From Oscillospiraceae bacterium (GTDB lineage: Bacteria > Bacillota > Clostridia > Oscillospirales > Oscillospiraceae): 51,550 nt of DNA. The notes beneath the pieces are model-generated. The model saw only the letters and a program-made list of their open reading frames with translations, was not told the DNA's origin and did no database searches. Below are positions 27,415 through 36,717 of the stretch, one piece after another. A program made the translations under genes and the position numbers. The DNA lies in contig JAFTGE010000126.1 of the NCBI GenBank assembly GCA_017458085.1, positions 1 to 51,550 on the forward strand, read 5' to 3'. Each line of letters starts with the position of its first letter. Within the stretch, counting starts at the first letter, position 1.

Positions 27415-28391
27415 TTGACGAGGGTATTGAGCTTCATGAGGATGTGTACGCTCAAACGCATGCGGTGCAGGAGCAGGAAGGTGAGAAGCTTGTGCTTGCG
27501 CGGCATCGAACAAACATAGGGGTTTTTGCGGTAATCGGGGAATTTCGTCAGGAAATCCTGCATCAGTTCTTCCTGCACCGGACTGTTCCAGTCGGCATTG
27601 TTTGCCCGCACTGACGAGGTGAGAAACTGACAGTAAAAGGCCAGATATTCAAGCTCCGCCTTGAGCGTTTCACCCATACCCTTGGCCCGGTAGAAGCTGA
27701 TGACGTCATCAACCGCCGGGATGATCTCCCGGTTTCGCATCGCCTTGGTGGTGTTTGTGACCGAGTTATAGCGCTGTAAGTAGCGGTGCCAGGCTTCGGG
27801 ACGGTAGAGGATGCGGTCCGTATAATAGTACAGCTTCGGCACGGCACGGAGATCCTCAAACCATACGCGGGTGGGAAAGCGGACGCCGCTTTCGATCCAG
27901 AGACTGCGGCGGAAAATCTTGTTCCAGACATCCGGGCCTTCGAGAATCAGGCCGGGGTGTTCTTTTAAGCTCAAGCTGCCGGTGTGGGTGCAGCCGGCCA
28001 TGTACTTGAGCTGCTTGCCTGTGCCGGTGACAGCGATGGAATCGAAGATCAGAATGTCAAATTCTTCGTCCAGACAGGAGAGAATCCCCTGCATCCCGCC
28101 CTCGGCAAGATAGTCGTCGCTGTCGATAAAATAGAGAAACTCGCCCTCGGCAAGCGAAATCCCAACGTTGCGGGCGCTGCCCTGGCCCTGATTCTCGGTT
28201 GTGATCACACGGATCAGAGACGGATGCATGCGACGGTACTGTTCAGCCACGGCGAGGGAATCGTCGGTGGAGCCGTCGTTGACGATGATGATTTCGTAAT
28301 CGGCCGAGGGGACTGTCAGAATGGAGTCGAGGCACTTGGCAAGATAGGCCTCCACATTGTAGACGGGGATGATAACGCTGAGCTTTTTCAT
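27396..28391 (-). CDS. GT2 family glycosyltransferase
   Basis: A 331-residue GT-A enzyme, MKKLSVIIPVYNVEAYLAKC, with IVNDGSTDDSLAVAEQY and the metal site FIDSDDYLAEGG. It is a close paralogue of the next gene upstream: both share CLDSIL/CLDSVL, an RVWFEDLR/RVWYEDLR motif and a C-terminal MPRKHKLL/MPRKHRLL segment. GAGGAGG lies before ATG 28391. It is the last gene of the minus-strand envelope operon, and its stop codon is the loop of the terminator. Confidence 0.93.
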   Translation of the reverse strand: MKKLSVIIPVYNVEAYLAKCLDSILTVPSADYEIIIVNDGSTDDSLAVAEQYRRMHPSLIRVITTENQGQGSARNVGISLAEGEFLYFIDSDDYLAEGGMQGILSCLDEEFDILIFDSIAVTGTGKQLKYMAGCTHTGSLSLKEHPGLILEGPDVWNKIFRRSLWIESGVRFPTRVWFEDLRAVPKLYYYTDRILYRPEAWHRYLQRYNSVTNTTKAMRNREIIPAVDDVISFYRAKGMGETLKAELEYLAFYCQFLTSSVRANNADWNSPVQEELMQDFLTKFPDYRKNPYVCSMPRKHKLLTFLLLHRMRLSVHILMKLNTLVKGKTSG

Positions 28392-28401
28392 GACGTCCTC
28401 C

Positions 28402-29394
28402 TCAATGGGCGGATCGCTTAACGCGATTGCTGAGCCGCATAATCAGACCGAGAGGATGGTACAGCTTGTCGATGATCAGCTCAGTCAGCAGGCGGTGCTT
28501 GCGCGGCATGGCCTGAAAGTAGGGATTATCCGCAAAGTCGGGGAAGCGCTTGAGGTATTCGCCGCGCAGCTGACCGGCAAGCGGGCTGGAAGCGTCGGCA
28601 ACACAGACGCGGACAATCGCAGTCAGAAATTGATTATAGAAAGCGACAAAGTCCAGCTGGGGCTTGAAGCGCTCGTAGGCGCCGGCCTGCTTGTAATAGC
28701 CGATCAAATCGTCAACGGCGTCGATGATTTCCAGGTTCCGGGGAAGACTGGCGCCCTTGGTGATGGAGCCGGGGCGGATGAGATAGCGATACCAGGCGGC
28801 GTCTTCAGACCAGATGCGGTCGGTCAATAGATAGAGCTTCGGCATGGTGCGCAGGTCTTCATACCACACTCTGGCAGGGAAGCGGATGCCGCTGTCAAGA
28901 AACAGGCTGCGGCGGCAGATTTTATTGCAGCCTGATGGCAATTCCATGAGAAGCTCCGGATAGGATTCCAGGCTGACCGCACCGCGGCGCTTGCAGCCGG
29001 GAAGACGCTCAAGGGTTTTACCCTCCGGGTTGACGGTGACAAAATCAAAGATGACCATGTCCCGATCCGGCGAAAGAGCAGAGAGCATTTCAACCAAGGC
29101 GCCGGGAGCAAGACTGTCATCACTGTCCAGGAAGAACACAAACTCGCCCTGGGAAGCCTCCAGACCCACATTTCGGGCACTTCCCAAGCCGCCGTTTTCT
29201 GTTGTAATGAGGGTGATCCGTTCCGGAAACTGCGCCTGAAACCGCTCCGCCACGGCAAGGGAGCCATCGGTGGAGCCGTCGTTAACAATGATCAGCTCAT
29301 AATCGGAGGCGGGCTGGGACAAAACAGAGTCCAGACAGGCGGGCAGATAATCCTCCACATTATAGACCGGAACAATGATGCTCAGCTTTGGCAT
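28402..29394 (-). CDS. GT2 family glycosyltransferase
   Basis: A 330-residue GT-A enzyme beginning MPKLSIIVPVYNVEDYLPAC, with IVNDGSTDGSLAVAERF and FLDSDDSLAPGA. The frame is open further upstream, but GGGAG lies 9 bases before ATG 29394 and the protein start matches its paralogues. It is separated by 10 bp from the following GT2 gene and likely arose with it by tandem duplication. Its acceptor is unknown; the neighbours suggest a wall or surface glycan. Confidence 0.93.
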   Translation of the reverse strand: MPKLSIIVPVYNVEDYLPACLDSVLSQPASDYELIIVNDGSTDGSLAVAERFQAQFPERITLITTENGGLGSARNVGLEASQGEFVFFLDSDDSLAPGALVEMLSALSPDRDMVIFDFVTVNPEGKTLERLPGCKRRGAVSLESYPELLMELPSGCNKICRRSLFLDSGIRFPARVWYEDLRTMPKLYLLTDRIWSEDAAWYRYLIRPGSITKGASLPRNLEIIDAVDDLIGYYKQAGAYERFKPQLDFVAFYNQFLTAIVRVCVADASSPLAGQLRGEYLKRFPDFADNPYFQAMPRKHRLLTELIIDKLYHPLGLIMRLSNRVKRSAH

Positions 29395-29413
29395 GAGACG
29401 ACTCCCTTCACAA

Positions 29414-30736
29414 TCAGTAACCAATGATGGAATTTGCCCCGTAGTATTTCGCCATGTATACGTTGGGCCAATCGTTGGGGTCCTCGGTATTGAGATAGGC
29501 CAGACCCTCCATGGCGCTGTACTTGGTACGGGCATAAGGACGCGGGACCTGGAGATCCCGCTCTCCGTCGGCAACACAGGCCTCGATCAGCTCTTGATTA
29601 TAGCGCAGCAATATATGGGTGCGGCGGATATCCTGCACACCGACGGCGACACGCCAGACGGTGACGACCAGGCAGAGGGTGCAGAGAAGAAGCAGGGGGG
29701 ATTTCCCCGGCTTTTCAAAGAGTCGGGCAAAAAGAACGGCGTTGGCCGCAATCAGGAGAACAAGGCCAATATAGGTACTGCGCCCGGCACAATACATGGC
29801 GAAGGTCAGAACAAAATGCCCGGCCAGAGAACCAAACAGGAAAACAAGCGAGAGAACCCGTTCCGAGAGACTGACGCCACGGCGGACAGAGAGACAATAG
29901 AACAGCACGTAACTGAGCATCAAGGGCCAAAAGCGCAGGTAAAACAGACCGGTTTCCACAAAGTTGGAGAGCAGAACCGCGAGCGTCATCTGCGCGGATT
30001 TGTTCACAGTCTCCGCCGGGGCCGACATCATATACAAAAAGCCGGCAAGCATCGCAAGGAGGGAAAGCGCCATCCACATGCGGAGAGGCCGTTTGCGGTA
30101 AAACTTGTCAAGCGCCAGGAAAAGCAAACCCATGGCTACCATGGCGACGGTGGCGTTTTCCGAGTATGCGCCGACGAGAAAGGAATATAGGATGAACAGA
30201 ATCCGGCCAAATGTCCCGGGATCAGCATTGTCCCGGAATTCACGAACAAAGGTAAGAAGCCAGAGCAGACACAGCACCGCGCACCACAGGTAGTTGACCG
30301 AGCCGTCCAGCCAGAGGAAGACCTGCCCGAATTCCGGCTGCAAGATCCAGAGACAGCCAAAAACGCACAGCAAAAGCAGGACGTTCGGCCTGGCCCCACC
30401 GACAGCCAGACGGTGAAGCAGCCAGACCAGCGCGACGAAGAACAGACTGTTGACCACATTGAAAACGCCCTTTGGCAGCAGCAGAAACAGCTGCACCAGA
30501 AAGTGCGCAATGACGCGCCCGTTCATGCCCAGCCGGTGGGCCGCCATGGAAGGGAAAATGTCCGCGACGGACGTGATCCGGCTGTCGTCGGCATAGCTGA
30601 AGCAGTAGCGATAGTCATCGGCTACAAGATCGGTGAAGTGATTGCAGACAAACAGCAGCAGGAAAAATCCGAGACAGACAAGCGCTGCCGCAATATAGGA
30701 TCGATTGAGACGGGGGAAGGATTCTTTCTCTTTCAT
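29414..30736 (-). CDS. DUF6056-like polytopic membrane protein
   Basis: A 440-residue membrane protein with about eleven hydrophobic helices. The early motif ADDYRYCFSY and the NGRVIAH segment fit membrane glycosyltransferase-like (GT-C type) proteins classed as DUF6056. It may use a lipid-linked sugar on the outer face of the membrane, with the acidic DDY in the first external loop as a possible catalytic site; this is inference from the layout. GGGAG precedes ATG 30736. It lies between YdcF and two GT2 genes. Confidence 0.75.
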   Translation of the reverse strand: MKEKESFPRLNRSYIAAALVCLGFFLLLFVCNHFTDLVADDYRYCFSYADDSRITSVADIFPSMAAHRLGMNGRVIAHFLVQLFLLLPKGVFNVVNSLFFVALVWLLHRLAVGGARPNVLLLLCVFGCLWILQPEFGQVFLWLDGSVNYLWCAVLCLLWLLTFVREFRDNADPGTFGRILFILYSFLVGAYSENATVAMVAMGLLFLALDKFYRKRPLRMWMALSLLAMLAGFLYMMSAPAETVNKSAQMTLAVLLSNFVETGLFYLRFWPLMLSYVLFYCLSVRRGVSLSERVLSLVFLFGSLAGHFVLTFAMYCAGRSTYIGLVLLIAANAVLFARLFEKPGKSPLLLLCTLCLVVTVWRVAVGVQDIRRTHILLRYNQELIEACVADGERDLQVPRPYARTKYSAMEGLAYLNTEDPNDWPNVYMAKYYGANSIIGY

Positions 30737-30750
30737 AGCGCTCCCTGTAT

Positions 30751-31608
30751 TCAGCGGCCAAAGACCCAGAGATGGGTCACGCCGAATGCCTCACGGATAA
30801 AATAATTGAGCATGACGAAGAAGTAGCCCCAGGGCGCCGCAACGCCGGCGGCGTCGTTTACACCCTGCAGGGCGGCAAGCTGCTTGGCGCGATAGAGGTG
30901 GTAGGCGCTGGAGACAATGGCGACATGGCCGTCCGGCTCATCTCCGCGCTGGCGGATCATGGAAAAGGAGAAGGCGAGGTTTTCCTCGGTGGAGGTGGCC
31001 TTCGGTTCCATGATCAAACGGCCGGGATCTACACCCTGCGCAAGCATCCAATCATACATGGCCTGGGCTTCGGTGACGGTTTCCCCGGGACCCATGCCGC
31101 CGCTGAGAATGGCGACGCTCTCGGGGTAGGTCTGCATATAATCCAGCGCGCCTTCCAGCCGACGAACCAGCGTAAGGGACGGCTGATCCTTATATACCGC
31201 CGCGCCCAGGACGATCAGGTAATCACGCTGGGGGGTTTCGTCCGTGCGGGCGTTTTTGATGATAAAGCTTTCCACATAGCAGAAATAAGCAAGGCCGACA
31301 CAGACCAGTACCAGCAGCGTCCGCCACCAGAGCGTCGGCAGAAAGCGGTGCAGGAGAAGCAGCGCCGCGACAAACAGCAGCGCATAGGCCCACCAGTTAT
31401 AGCCGCGCAGCGCAAAGCGCAGAAACAGCGCGGCGTTGACCAGAATCAGCACCAGCACGGTCAGATTACTGCGAAAATGCCATATGACAAGGCAGGCCGC
31501 GACAGCGCCGAGCGTATAGGCCGGATAATGTATCCCCGCGCCAAAGCGCAATATGCCGGCCAACAGCAAAAGCGCCGCCGCGATAATTGCCCACAGATAT
31601 TTTTTCAT
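30751..31608 (-). CDS. YdcF family protein (DUF218) with N-terminal membrane helices
   Basis: A 285-residue protein with about four N-terminal helices (residues 1-110) followed by a DUF218 domain: YLIVLGAAVYKDQPSLTLVR, ILSGGMGPGETVTEAQAMYD and EPKATSTEENLAFS are its hallmark motifs. Relatives (SanA, ElyC/YcbC, YdcF) are tied to envelope and lipid-carrier processes, but the reaction is not known. Its ATG overlaps the ABC-F stop by 4 bp, so they are translationally coupled. Confidence 0.9.
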   Translation of the reverse strand: MKKYLWAIIAAALLLLAGILRFGAGIHYPAYTLGAVAACLVIWHFRSNLTVLVLILVNAALFLRFALRGYNWWAYALLFVAALLLLHRFLPTLWWRTLLVLVCVGLAYFCYVESFIIKNARTDETPQRDYLIVLGAAVYKDQPSLTLVRRLEGALDYMQTYPESVAILSGGMGPGETVTEAQAMYDWMLAQGVDPGRLIMEPKATSTEENLAFSFSMIRQRGDEPDGHVAIVSSAYHLYRAKQLAALQGVNDAAGVAAPWGYFFVMLNYFIREAFGVTHLWVFGR

Positions 31609-33482
31609 TCACTCAGTTCCTCCCAGCGTTCATATAACGACAAGAGCGCTTCCTCCAAGGATTCCTTCTCGCTGACAATCTCCATGAGCTTTTGGTAATC
31701 GGTGGCGTTTATCTCAGCCTGCCGGTCGAGCTCGGCAACCATTTCCTCGTGGCGCGCGATTTCGCGCTCCAGTCTGGCCAGCGCCTTGTCATTGTTTTTT
31801 GGACGCTGCGAATTGGGTTTTGTTTCCTTTTTCTTTTCTTTCTCCCGCTGACGGTCGTTCTGCTGGAAGACAGCCTGCCGCTCGCGCCAGGCGCAGTACT
31901 CCCGGTAACCGCCGCGAAAATCCGTGATCTGCCCGTCGTTCAGTTCCCAGATACGGGTTGCGAATTTCTCAATAAAGTATCGGTCATGGGAGACAAAGAG
32001 CAGAGTCTGCTCATAGTCGGACAGGGCGTCCTCCATCCACTCGCGGCTGGCGATGTCCAGGTGGTTGGTCGGCTCGTCGAGGATCAGAAAGTTAATGTTG
32101 CCGCCCATGAGCATGCACAGACGAAGGCGGCTTTTTTCTCCGCCGGACAGAGCGCCGACCGGCGTCAGCACATCCTCCCCCCGAAAGCCGAAGGCGGCCA
32201 GCCGATCCCGGGCTTCCTGCGGTTGACAGCGGCAGTCGTACAGCATGGTGTCAAGCGCGGTGCGGTGTTCGTCGGAAAAGGATACCATCTGCGGCAAATA
32301 AGCGGTGCGCACCGTTGGCCCTAAATACAGGTAACCGGCATCCGGCTTCTCCTCGTGCATGATAAGCTTGACAAGGGTGGATTTCCCGGTGCCGTTATCG
32401 CCGATGAGGGCAATGCGTTCGCCACCGGTGACCAGGGCTTCGATACCGGAAAACAGAACACGCGCGCCAAAGCCCTTGGTGATGCCGTCCATGACAAGAA
32501 CCTCGTCCCCGTCAAAATCCCGCTGCTTGAATTTAACAGTCAGCTTCTTTTGCTCAGTGGGCTTGACAGTTTGATTGAGCTTTTCAATCCGCTTCTCCAT
32601 AGAGAAGGCGCGTTTGTGCAGTTTATCGTTTCCCATAAAGGCCCAGAGATGCATCTGCTCGGCCGCACGGGTCAGCTGCTCGATCTTGGCCTGGTCCTTT
32701 TCAAACTTTTTGAGCTTTTCCTCAAAACGGCGCTGTCGCTCGGCCACATAGAAGCTGTAATTGCCGCTGTAGAATTCCGCCTTGCCGTCAACGATCTCAA
32801 TGGAACGCTGGACGATTTTGTCGAGAAAGTAGCGGTCATGGCTGATAGCAAGCACGGTGCCCTTGAAGTGGAGCAGATAGTCCTCCAGCCATTCGGTCGC
32901 GTGCAGGTCAAGGTGGTTGGTCGGCTCGTCCAGGAGGAGAATGTCGGTGTTCTCCAGAATGAGGCGGGCCAGATTTACACGGGTTTTCTCGCCGCCGGAG
33001 AGGGAGTCAAAGGACTGGGAGAGCATGGCGGGCGGAATGTCCAGGCCGTTGGCCACACGGGAGAGCTCCACGTCCATGTCGTAGCCGCCGAGACGACGAA
33101 AGTCCTCCTGCAGCATATCATATTCCCGCAGCAGGGCAGGGGATTGATCGGTTTCCATTTGAAGGGCCAGTTCATCCAAACGGTCCCCGATGGCACGGAG
33201 ACGGCGAAAGGCATCCCGCAGCACCATTTCCGTCGTCCAGCCCTCCGGGTAGACAGGGATCTGGGAAATCAGCCCGAGCCGCTTGGAGGGGGCAATGGCG
33301 ATCTCGCCCTCGTCATAGCGAAGCTCGCCCACCAGAATGCGAAAGAGCGTCGTCTTGCCGCAGCCGTTATGACCCAGGATACCAACGCGTTCCCCGGAGG
33401 TGATGGAAAAAGACAGACCGTCGAGGACGTTTTTGCCGACCTCGAAGGACTTGACCAGTTCGTGTACGGATATATCTGTCAT
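31605..33482 (-). CDS. ABC-F family ATP-binding cassette protein
   Basis: A 625-residue soluble protein with two ABC cassettes and no transmembrane domain. Walker A is GHNGCGKTT at residues 37-45, with the second GDNGTGKST in the C-terminal half; signature motifs LSGGEKTRVN and LSGGEKSRLR follow. The linker between the cassettes and the C-terminal coiled coil match YdiF/Uup-type ABC-F proteins, which act on the ribosome rather than in transport. Whether it protects against an antibiotic cannot be told from sequence. It lies 35 bp after the PBP gene in the envelope operon. Confidence 0.93.
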   Translation of the reverse strand: MTDISVHELVKSFEVGKNVLDGLSFSITSGERVGILGHNGCGKTTLFRILVGELRYDEGEIAIAPSKRLGLISQIPVYPEGWTTEMVLRDAFRRLRAIGDRLDELALQMETDQSPALLREYDMLQEDFRRLGGYDMDVELSRVANGLDIPPAMLSQSFDSLSGGEKTRVNLARLILENTDILLLDEPTNHLDLHATEWLEDYLLHFKGTVLAISHDRYFLDKIVQRSIEIVDGKAEFYSGNYSFYVAERQRRFEEKLKKFEKDQAKIEQLTRAAEQMHLWAFMGNDKLHKRAFSMEKRIEKLNQTVKPTEQKKLTVKFKQRDFDGDEVLVMDGITKGFGARVLFSGIEALVTGGERIALIGDNGTGKSTLVKLIMHEEKPDAGYLYLGPTVRTAYLPQMVSFSDEHRTALDTMLYDCRCQPQEARDRLAAFGFRGEDVLTPVGALSGGEKSRLRLCMLMGGNINFLILDEPTNHLDIASREWMEDALSDYEQTLLFVSHDRYFIEKFATRIWELNDGQITDFRGGYREYCAWRERQAVFQQNDRQREKEKKKETKPNSQRPKNNDKALARLEREIARHEEMVAELDRQAEINATDYQKLMEIVSEKESLEEALLSLYERWEELSE

Positions 33483-33517
33483 AATAGGGAGAATTCCTTA
33501 TGTGTAGAGTGTGAGGC

Positions 33518-34831
33518 TCAGGCGTCCAGATTCTCAACGGCCCACTGCATGACCTCGCTGGCGACAGAGCCGGCCGCGGTGATGCCGAAGCCGCCGCGCT
33601 CGACCAGTGTTACAAAGGCGTAGGGGTGATCCGCATCGGCAAGGAAGCCGACAAACCAGGAATGGCTAGTCCCGTCGCCAAGCTCCGCGGTGCCGGTTTT
33701 GGCGCAGACGGTCATGCCGGGAAACATGGTTTCGGCATGATAGTGCTCCACGGCGTTGTAGTTCATCATCTGCCCGAGACGGTCGGCCGTGTTGGGATTG
33801 ACCAGCTGCGTAATTGCCGGGGTGTCGTTTTGTAAGATGTGCGGCTCCACCAGCGTGCCGCCGTTTGCCACCGCGCAGAGGAAGCGCAGCATGGAATAGG
33901 GACAGACAAGGTCGGTGGACTGTCCGATGCCGGACCAGCCTGTCTCCGGATCGCCCACAAACTCCGTGGGATAGTTGCCCTTGACGGTGGGAATACCGTC
34001 GATGCTGTGCCCGCTCAGAAAGCCGTAGTCGGTGACATATTGGATCATGGTGCTTTGACCCAGCTCGACGGCGATCTGGGCGAAGGCCACGTTGCAGGAG
34101 TTGGCCAGGGCCTGCTCAAAGGTCTGCGTATAGTGATCGGCCATGCAGGTAATGGGAACGCCGGCAATTTTGACCTCATGCTCACAATACCAGGTGCGCT
34201 GGCTGAGGTTGGGGAGGTTTTCAATTGCGGCTGCCGCGGTGACCAGCTTGAAAATGGAACCGGGAGTATAAGAGGCGGAAAGGCAGCGGTTGATAAAGGC
34301 ACCGTCCCGCACGGCGCCTTCTCCGTCGATCGGGTCGACGGAGGGGGTGGATACCATGCCCAAGAGCTCTCCGGTACGGTAGTTGCACACCAGCATACAG
34401 CCGGTGCTCTCCTCACCCAGGGAGAGATAGATTTGATCGTTGAGACGCGCGTCAATGCAGAGCGTCAGGAGACTGTCTTCCTTCCGCGTGGTGCCGGTCA
34501 GCAGGCTGAAGCCCTGCATATCGTTCCAGTAGCGCGAGAGGATGCCGGTGCCGGTGCGGCCCCAGTAGTCGCCGGTGACGTGATAATTGGCCGCACGGGT
34601 GATACGGTCAGGGGAAAAGTAATTGTCGACGCCGTTAAAGTAGGCCAGGGTGATGCCGTTGCGGTCGACCAGCTGCCCGGTGGAGCCGGAGTTGGCCCGC
34701 GAAAAATACAGGGCCCATTCCTTCCCGTGGTCCACATAGCGCAGCAAATACGTTACCATGCCGCAAATGACCAGCGCGGCAATCAGCAGCACGGAAAACG
34801 CGCGATTGGTTATTTTTTTCGTGGCTGCCAC
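33518..34831 (-). CDS. Penicillin-binding transpeptidase (PbpA/FtsI type)
   Basis: A 437-residue class B-like PBP: one N-terminal membrane anchor (about 10-30) and a transpeptidase domain that crosslinks peptidoglycan. Active-site motifs are present: SxxK as PGSIFK (around residue 207), SxN as SCN (about 260) and KTGTAELGDG (about 380). The pairing with an FtsW/RodA gene directly upstream follows the usual polymerase-transpeptidase arrangement. The start is odd: GTG 34831 overlaps ftsW by 22 bp and GGGAGG sits only one base before it, so either re-initiation or an unlisted start is used. Confidence 0.93.
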   Translation of the reverse strand: MAATKKITNRAFSVLLIAALVICGMVTYLLRYVDHGKEWALYFSRANSGSTGQLVDRNGITLAYFNGVDNYFSPDRITRAANYHVTGDYWGRTGTGILSRYWNDMQGFSLLTGTTRKEDSLLTLCIDARLNDQIYLSLGEESTGCMLVCNYRTGELLGMVSTPSVDPIDGEGAVRDGAFINRCLSASYTPGSIFKLVTAAAAIENLPNLSQRTWYCEHEVKIAGVPITCMADHYTQTFEQALANSCNVAFAQIAVELGQSTMIQYVTDYGFLSGHSIDGIPTVKGNYPTEFVGDPETGWSGIGQSTDLVCPYSMLRFLCAVANGGTLVEPHILQNDTPAITQLVNPNTADRLGQMMNYNAVEHYHAETMFPGMTVCAKTGTAELGDGTSHSWFVGFLADADHPYAFVTLVERGGFGITAAGSVASEVMQWAVENLDA

Positions 34832-36528
34832 ACCTCCCAGCTTGACAGATCCTCGTCCTCGCCGTCATCCGGCTCATCCTGCGCAGCGGAACGGACAGCA
34901 AAGCTCGCGTCCCGACGGTTGTCGGCGCTCTTGATAAAGGCCATCAGCATCCAGCAGGACAAAAGGGAAGTACCGCCTTTTGAGACGAAGGGGAAGGTTA
35001 CGCCCGTAAAGGGCAGAATGTCGAGGGAACCGAAAACGTTCATCCCAAGCTGCACAAGCAGCATGCTCATGGCGGCGCAGGCAGCGATGGAGTAATAGGC
35101 AGAACGCCCCTGCCGTGCGGTGCGCACGGCAAAGAAGGCCAGCACCAGAACGGCCAGCACCATGATCACACCAATAATCAGCCCCTGCTCCTCGCAAACC
35201 ATGGCAAAGACCATGTCCGTGTTGGCGGCGAAAATATCCTTGAGCCAGCCGCCGCCCGCGCCCTTGCCGTACAAGCCGCCGGAGGCGGCGGCCGACATGG
35301 CACGGGACTGCTGGAATCCGGCGCCGTACACATCGTCCCACACATGGCCCCAGGTGGAAAAACGCCGGGCAATATAGGGCCTGACACTGACGGCGAGGAA
35401 ACCGGCAAGACCCGCGCCCGTGACGGCAAGCAGGACCGTTGCGACGGAGCCGGAGCGAAGAAAAGAGATCACCAGAAAGGTGACAAAAAAGATGAAGGCA
35501 GTTCCAAAGTCCCCGATCAGCGCAAGGGAAACCACACAAAAGGTGGAAAAAAGAATGAACATATACAGGTTCCGCCGACGAAAGAGCTTATCCAATGTCG
35601 ACGCGCCGACATAGATATATCCGACCTTGACAAGCTCCGAGGGCTGGAAGGAGAACCCGGCAAAGTTCAGCCAGTTGCGCGCGCCGAGAAGCGCATCGCT
35701 GAACACGATGTTCACGAGCATCAGGAGAACAGAAATCACCGCAACGGAAAAACGCGCGGACATCGCGCGGTCCAGCTTCCGCAGCCACCAGCCGAGGAGC
35801 ACAAACAACACAACCGCCGCAATGGTGAGCAGAATCTGCTTGAACATGTCCTCCGGCGCGGAGGAGGCAACGACAGACATGCCGATGGAGGTAAGATAGA
35901 AGGCGAGCGTCTCAATTTCAAAGCCGGAGCGGTTGATAACACGCATGGCGTTGTAACAGATCCATTCCAGCGCAATCAGCGCAACAAAGGCAAGGGCAAT
36001 GGCCCGCAGTGTGTCTCCTTCGGCAGAGAAGTAGTGCTGTAAAAGCAGACACAGCTGAAATACCGTCAGCTCCAACAGCGTAACGGCGGGGGAGATCCCG
36101 AGGCCGGCCACGGTACGTTTGGATTCCAGCTTCTCCCGCTTGGACAGGGTGACCTCTCGAAAGCGAAGCTTCTCACCGCCGACGTTGATGACATCCCCGT
36201 TTTCAACGGGAAGGCCTTCCGGCCCGGCCTTGACGCTTTTGATCCAAACGCCGCCCTTGGAGAAAATGTCATACACACGCCAGCGTCCCTTGTCGTTTCG
36301 CCGCAGCACCGCGTGCACCCGCCCAACGCCGGGAGATACCACGCGTACGTCCGCGTTGAGCGAACGTCCGATAATGGTTTCCCAGTGGGTGAGAGTATAG
36401 GTCGTTTCCCCATAGCGGAGATAGGCCCAGATTTCCGGCTCATAGCGGTCGGAGAGCATGGAGCGGATACAACGGATGATCAGCACCAGCGACAGAATGA
36501 TGAGCACGTATTTACTCAACGCCAGCAT
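34810..36528 (-). CDS. FHA domain-FtsW/RodA/SpoVE glycan polymerase fusion
   Basis: A 572-residue SEDS-family peptidoglycan polymerase with an added N-terminal part. After one helix (residues 6-24) comes an FHA fold (about 35-120): TIIGRSLNADVRVVSPGVGR and HAVLRRNDKGRWRVYDI. The Arg of IGR and the His are kept, but the usual Ser before it is Gly and the NGT loop Asn is missing, so phosphothreonine binding is doubtful. The rest has about ten helices with the SEDS end motif FPFVSKGGTSLLSCWMLMAF. GGAGGG lies 13 bases before ATG 36528. It is the first gene of the seven-gene minus operon. Confidence 0.92.
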   Translation of the reverse strand: MLALSKYVLIILSLVLIIRCIRSMLSDRYEPEIWAYLRYGETTYTLTHWETIIGRSLNADVRVVSPGVGRVHAVLRRNDKGRWRVYDIFSKGGVWIKSVKAGPEGLPVENGDVINVGGEKLRFREVTLSKREKLESKRTVAGLGISPAVTLLELTVFQLCLLLQHYFSAEGDTLRAIALAFVALIALEWICYNAMRVINRSGFEIETLAFYLTSIGMSVVASSAPEDMFKQILLTIAAVVLFVLLGWWLRKLDRAMSARFSVAVISVLLMLVNIVFSDALLGARNWLNFAGFSFQPSELVKVGYIYVGASTLDKLFRRRNLYMFILFSTFCVVSLALIGDFGTAFIFFVTFLVISFLRSGSVATVLLAVTGAGLAGFLAVSVRPYIARRFSTWGHVWDDVYGAGFQQSRAMSAAASGGLYGKGAGGGWLKDIFAANTDMVFAMVCEEQGLIIGVIMVLAVLVLAFFAVRTARQGRSAYYSIAACAAMSMLLVQLGMNVFGSLDILPFTGVTFPFVSKGGTSLLSCWMLMAFIKSADNRRDASFAVRSAAQDEPDDGEDEDLSSWEVWQPRKK

Positions 36529-36585
36529 GTAGGCAGAAAGACCCTCCGTAGTATCACCTCCGTTGCCGTAATTCTCTAATTCTAT

Positions 36586-36620
36586 ATTATACCATAGACA
36601 CGGCGTGGCTATGGTATAAT
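36586..36620. repeat. Palindrome 1 with divergent extended -10 boxes
   Basis: ATTATACCATAG (36586-36597) and CTATGGTATAAT (36609-36620) are perfect inverted arms; the centre CACGGCGTG is also symmetric. Each strand carries TGGTATAAT, an extended -10 box, so the element could drive ftsW (minus) and plus-strand transcription, and could be an operator. Confidence 0.6.
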
Positions 36621-36626
36621 CGTCAT

Positions 36627-36660
36627 GTTTTTCGGCTGCCGCGTAAGCGGCGAGAAAAAC
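36627..36660. repeat. Palindrome 2 (stem-loop GTTTTTC...GAAAAAC)
   Basis: Outer arms GTTTTTC/GAAAAAC and inner arms GCCGC/GCGGC (GTAA loop) form an interrupted hairpin between the two A/T palindromes. It has no T run after it, so it is not a clear terminator. Confidence 0.5.
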
Positions 36661-36672
36661 GACTTGAATTCA

Positions 36673-36701
36673 GTATAATAACCGCAATGCGGTTATTATA
36701 C
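36673..36701. repeat. Palindrome 3, perfect 14-bp arms
   Basis: GTATAATAACCGCA (36673-36686), one central base, and its exact complement to 36701. Like palindrome 1 it has TATAAT-like ends on both strands. It lies 16 bp before the -35 box of the NusG-domain gene. Confidence 0.6.
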
Positions 36702-36717
36702 CACAAAAGAGGGCTTA

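Noticed and set aside
32355..33623. 422-codon open frame antisense to the ABC-F gene
   Set aside because: Shadow of a conserved two-cassette ATPase; extends across the next gene boundary without its own signals.
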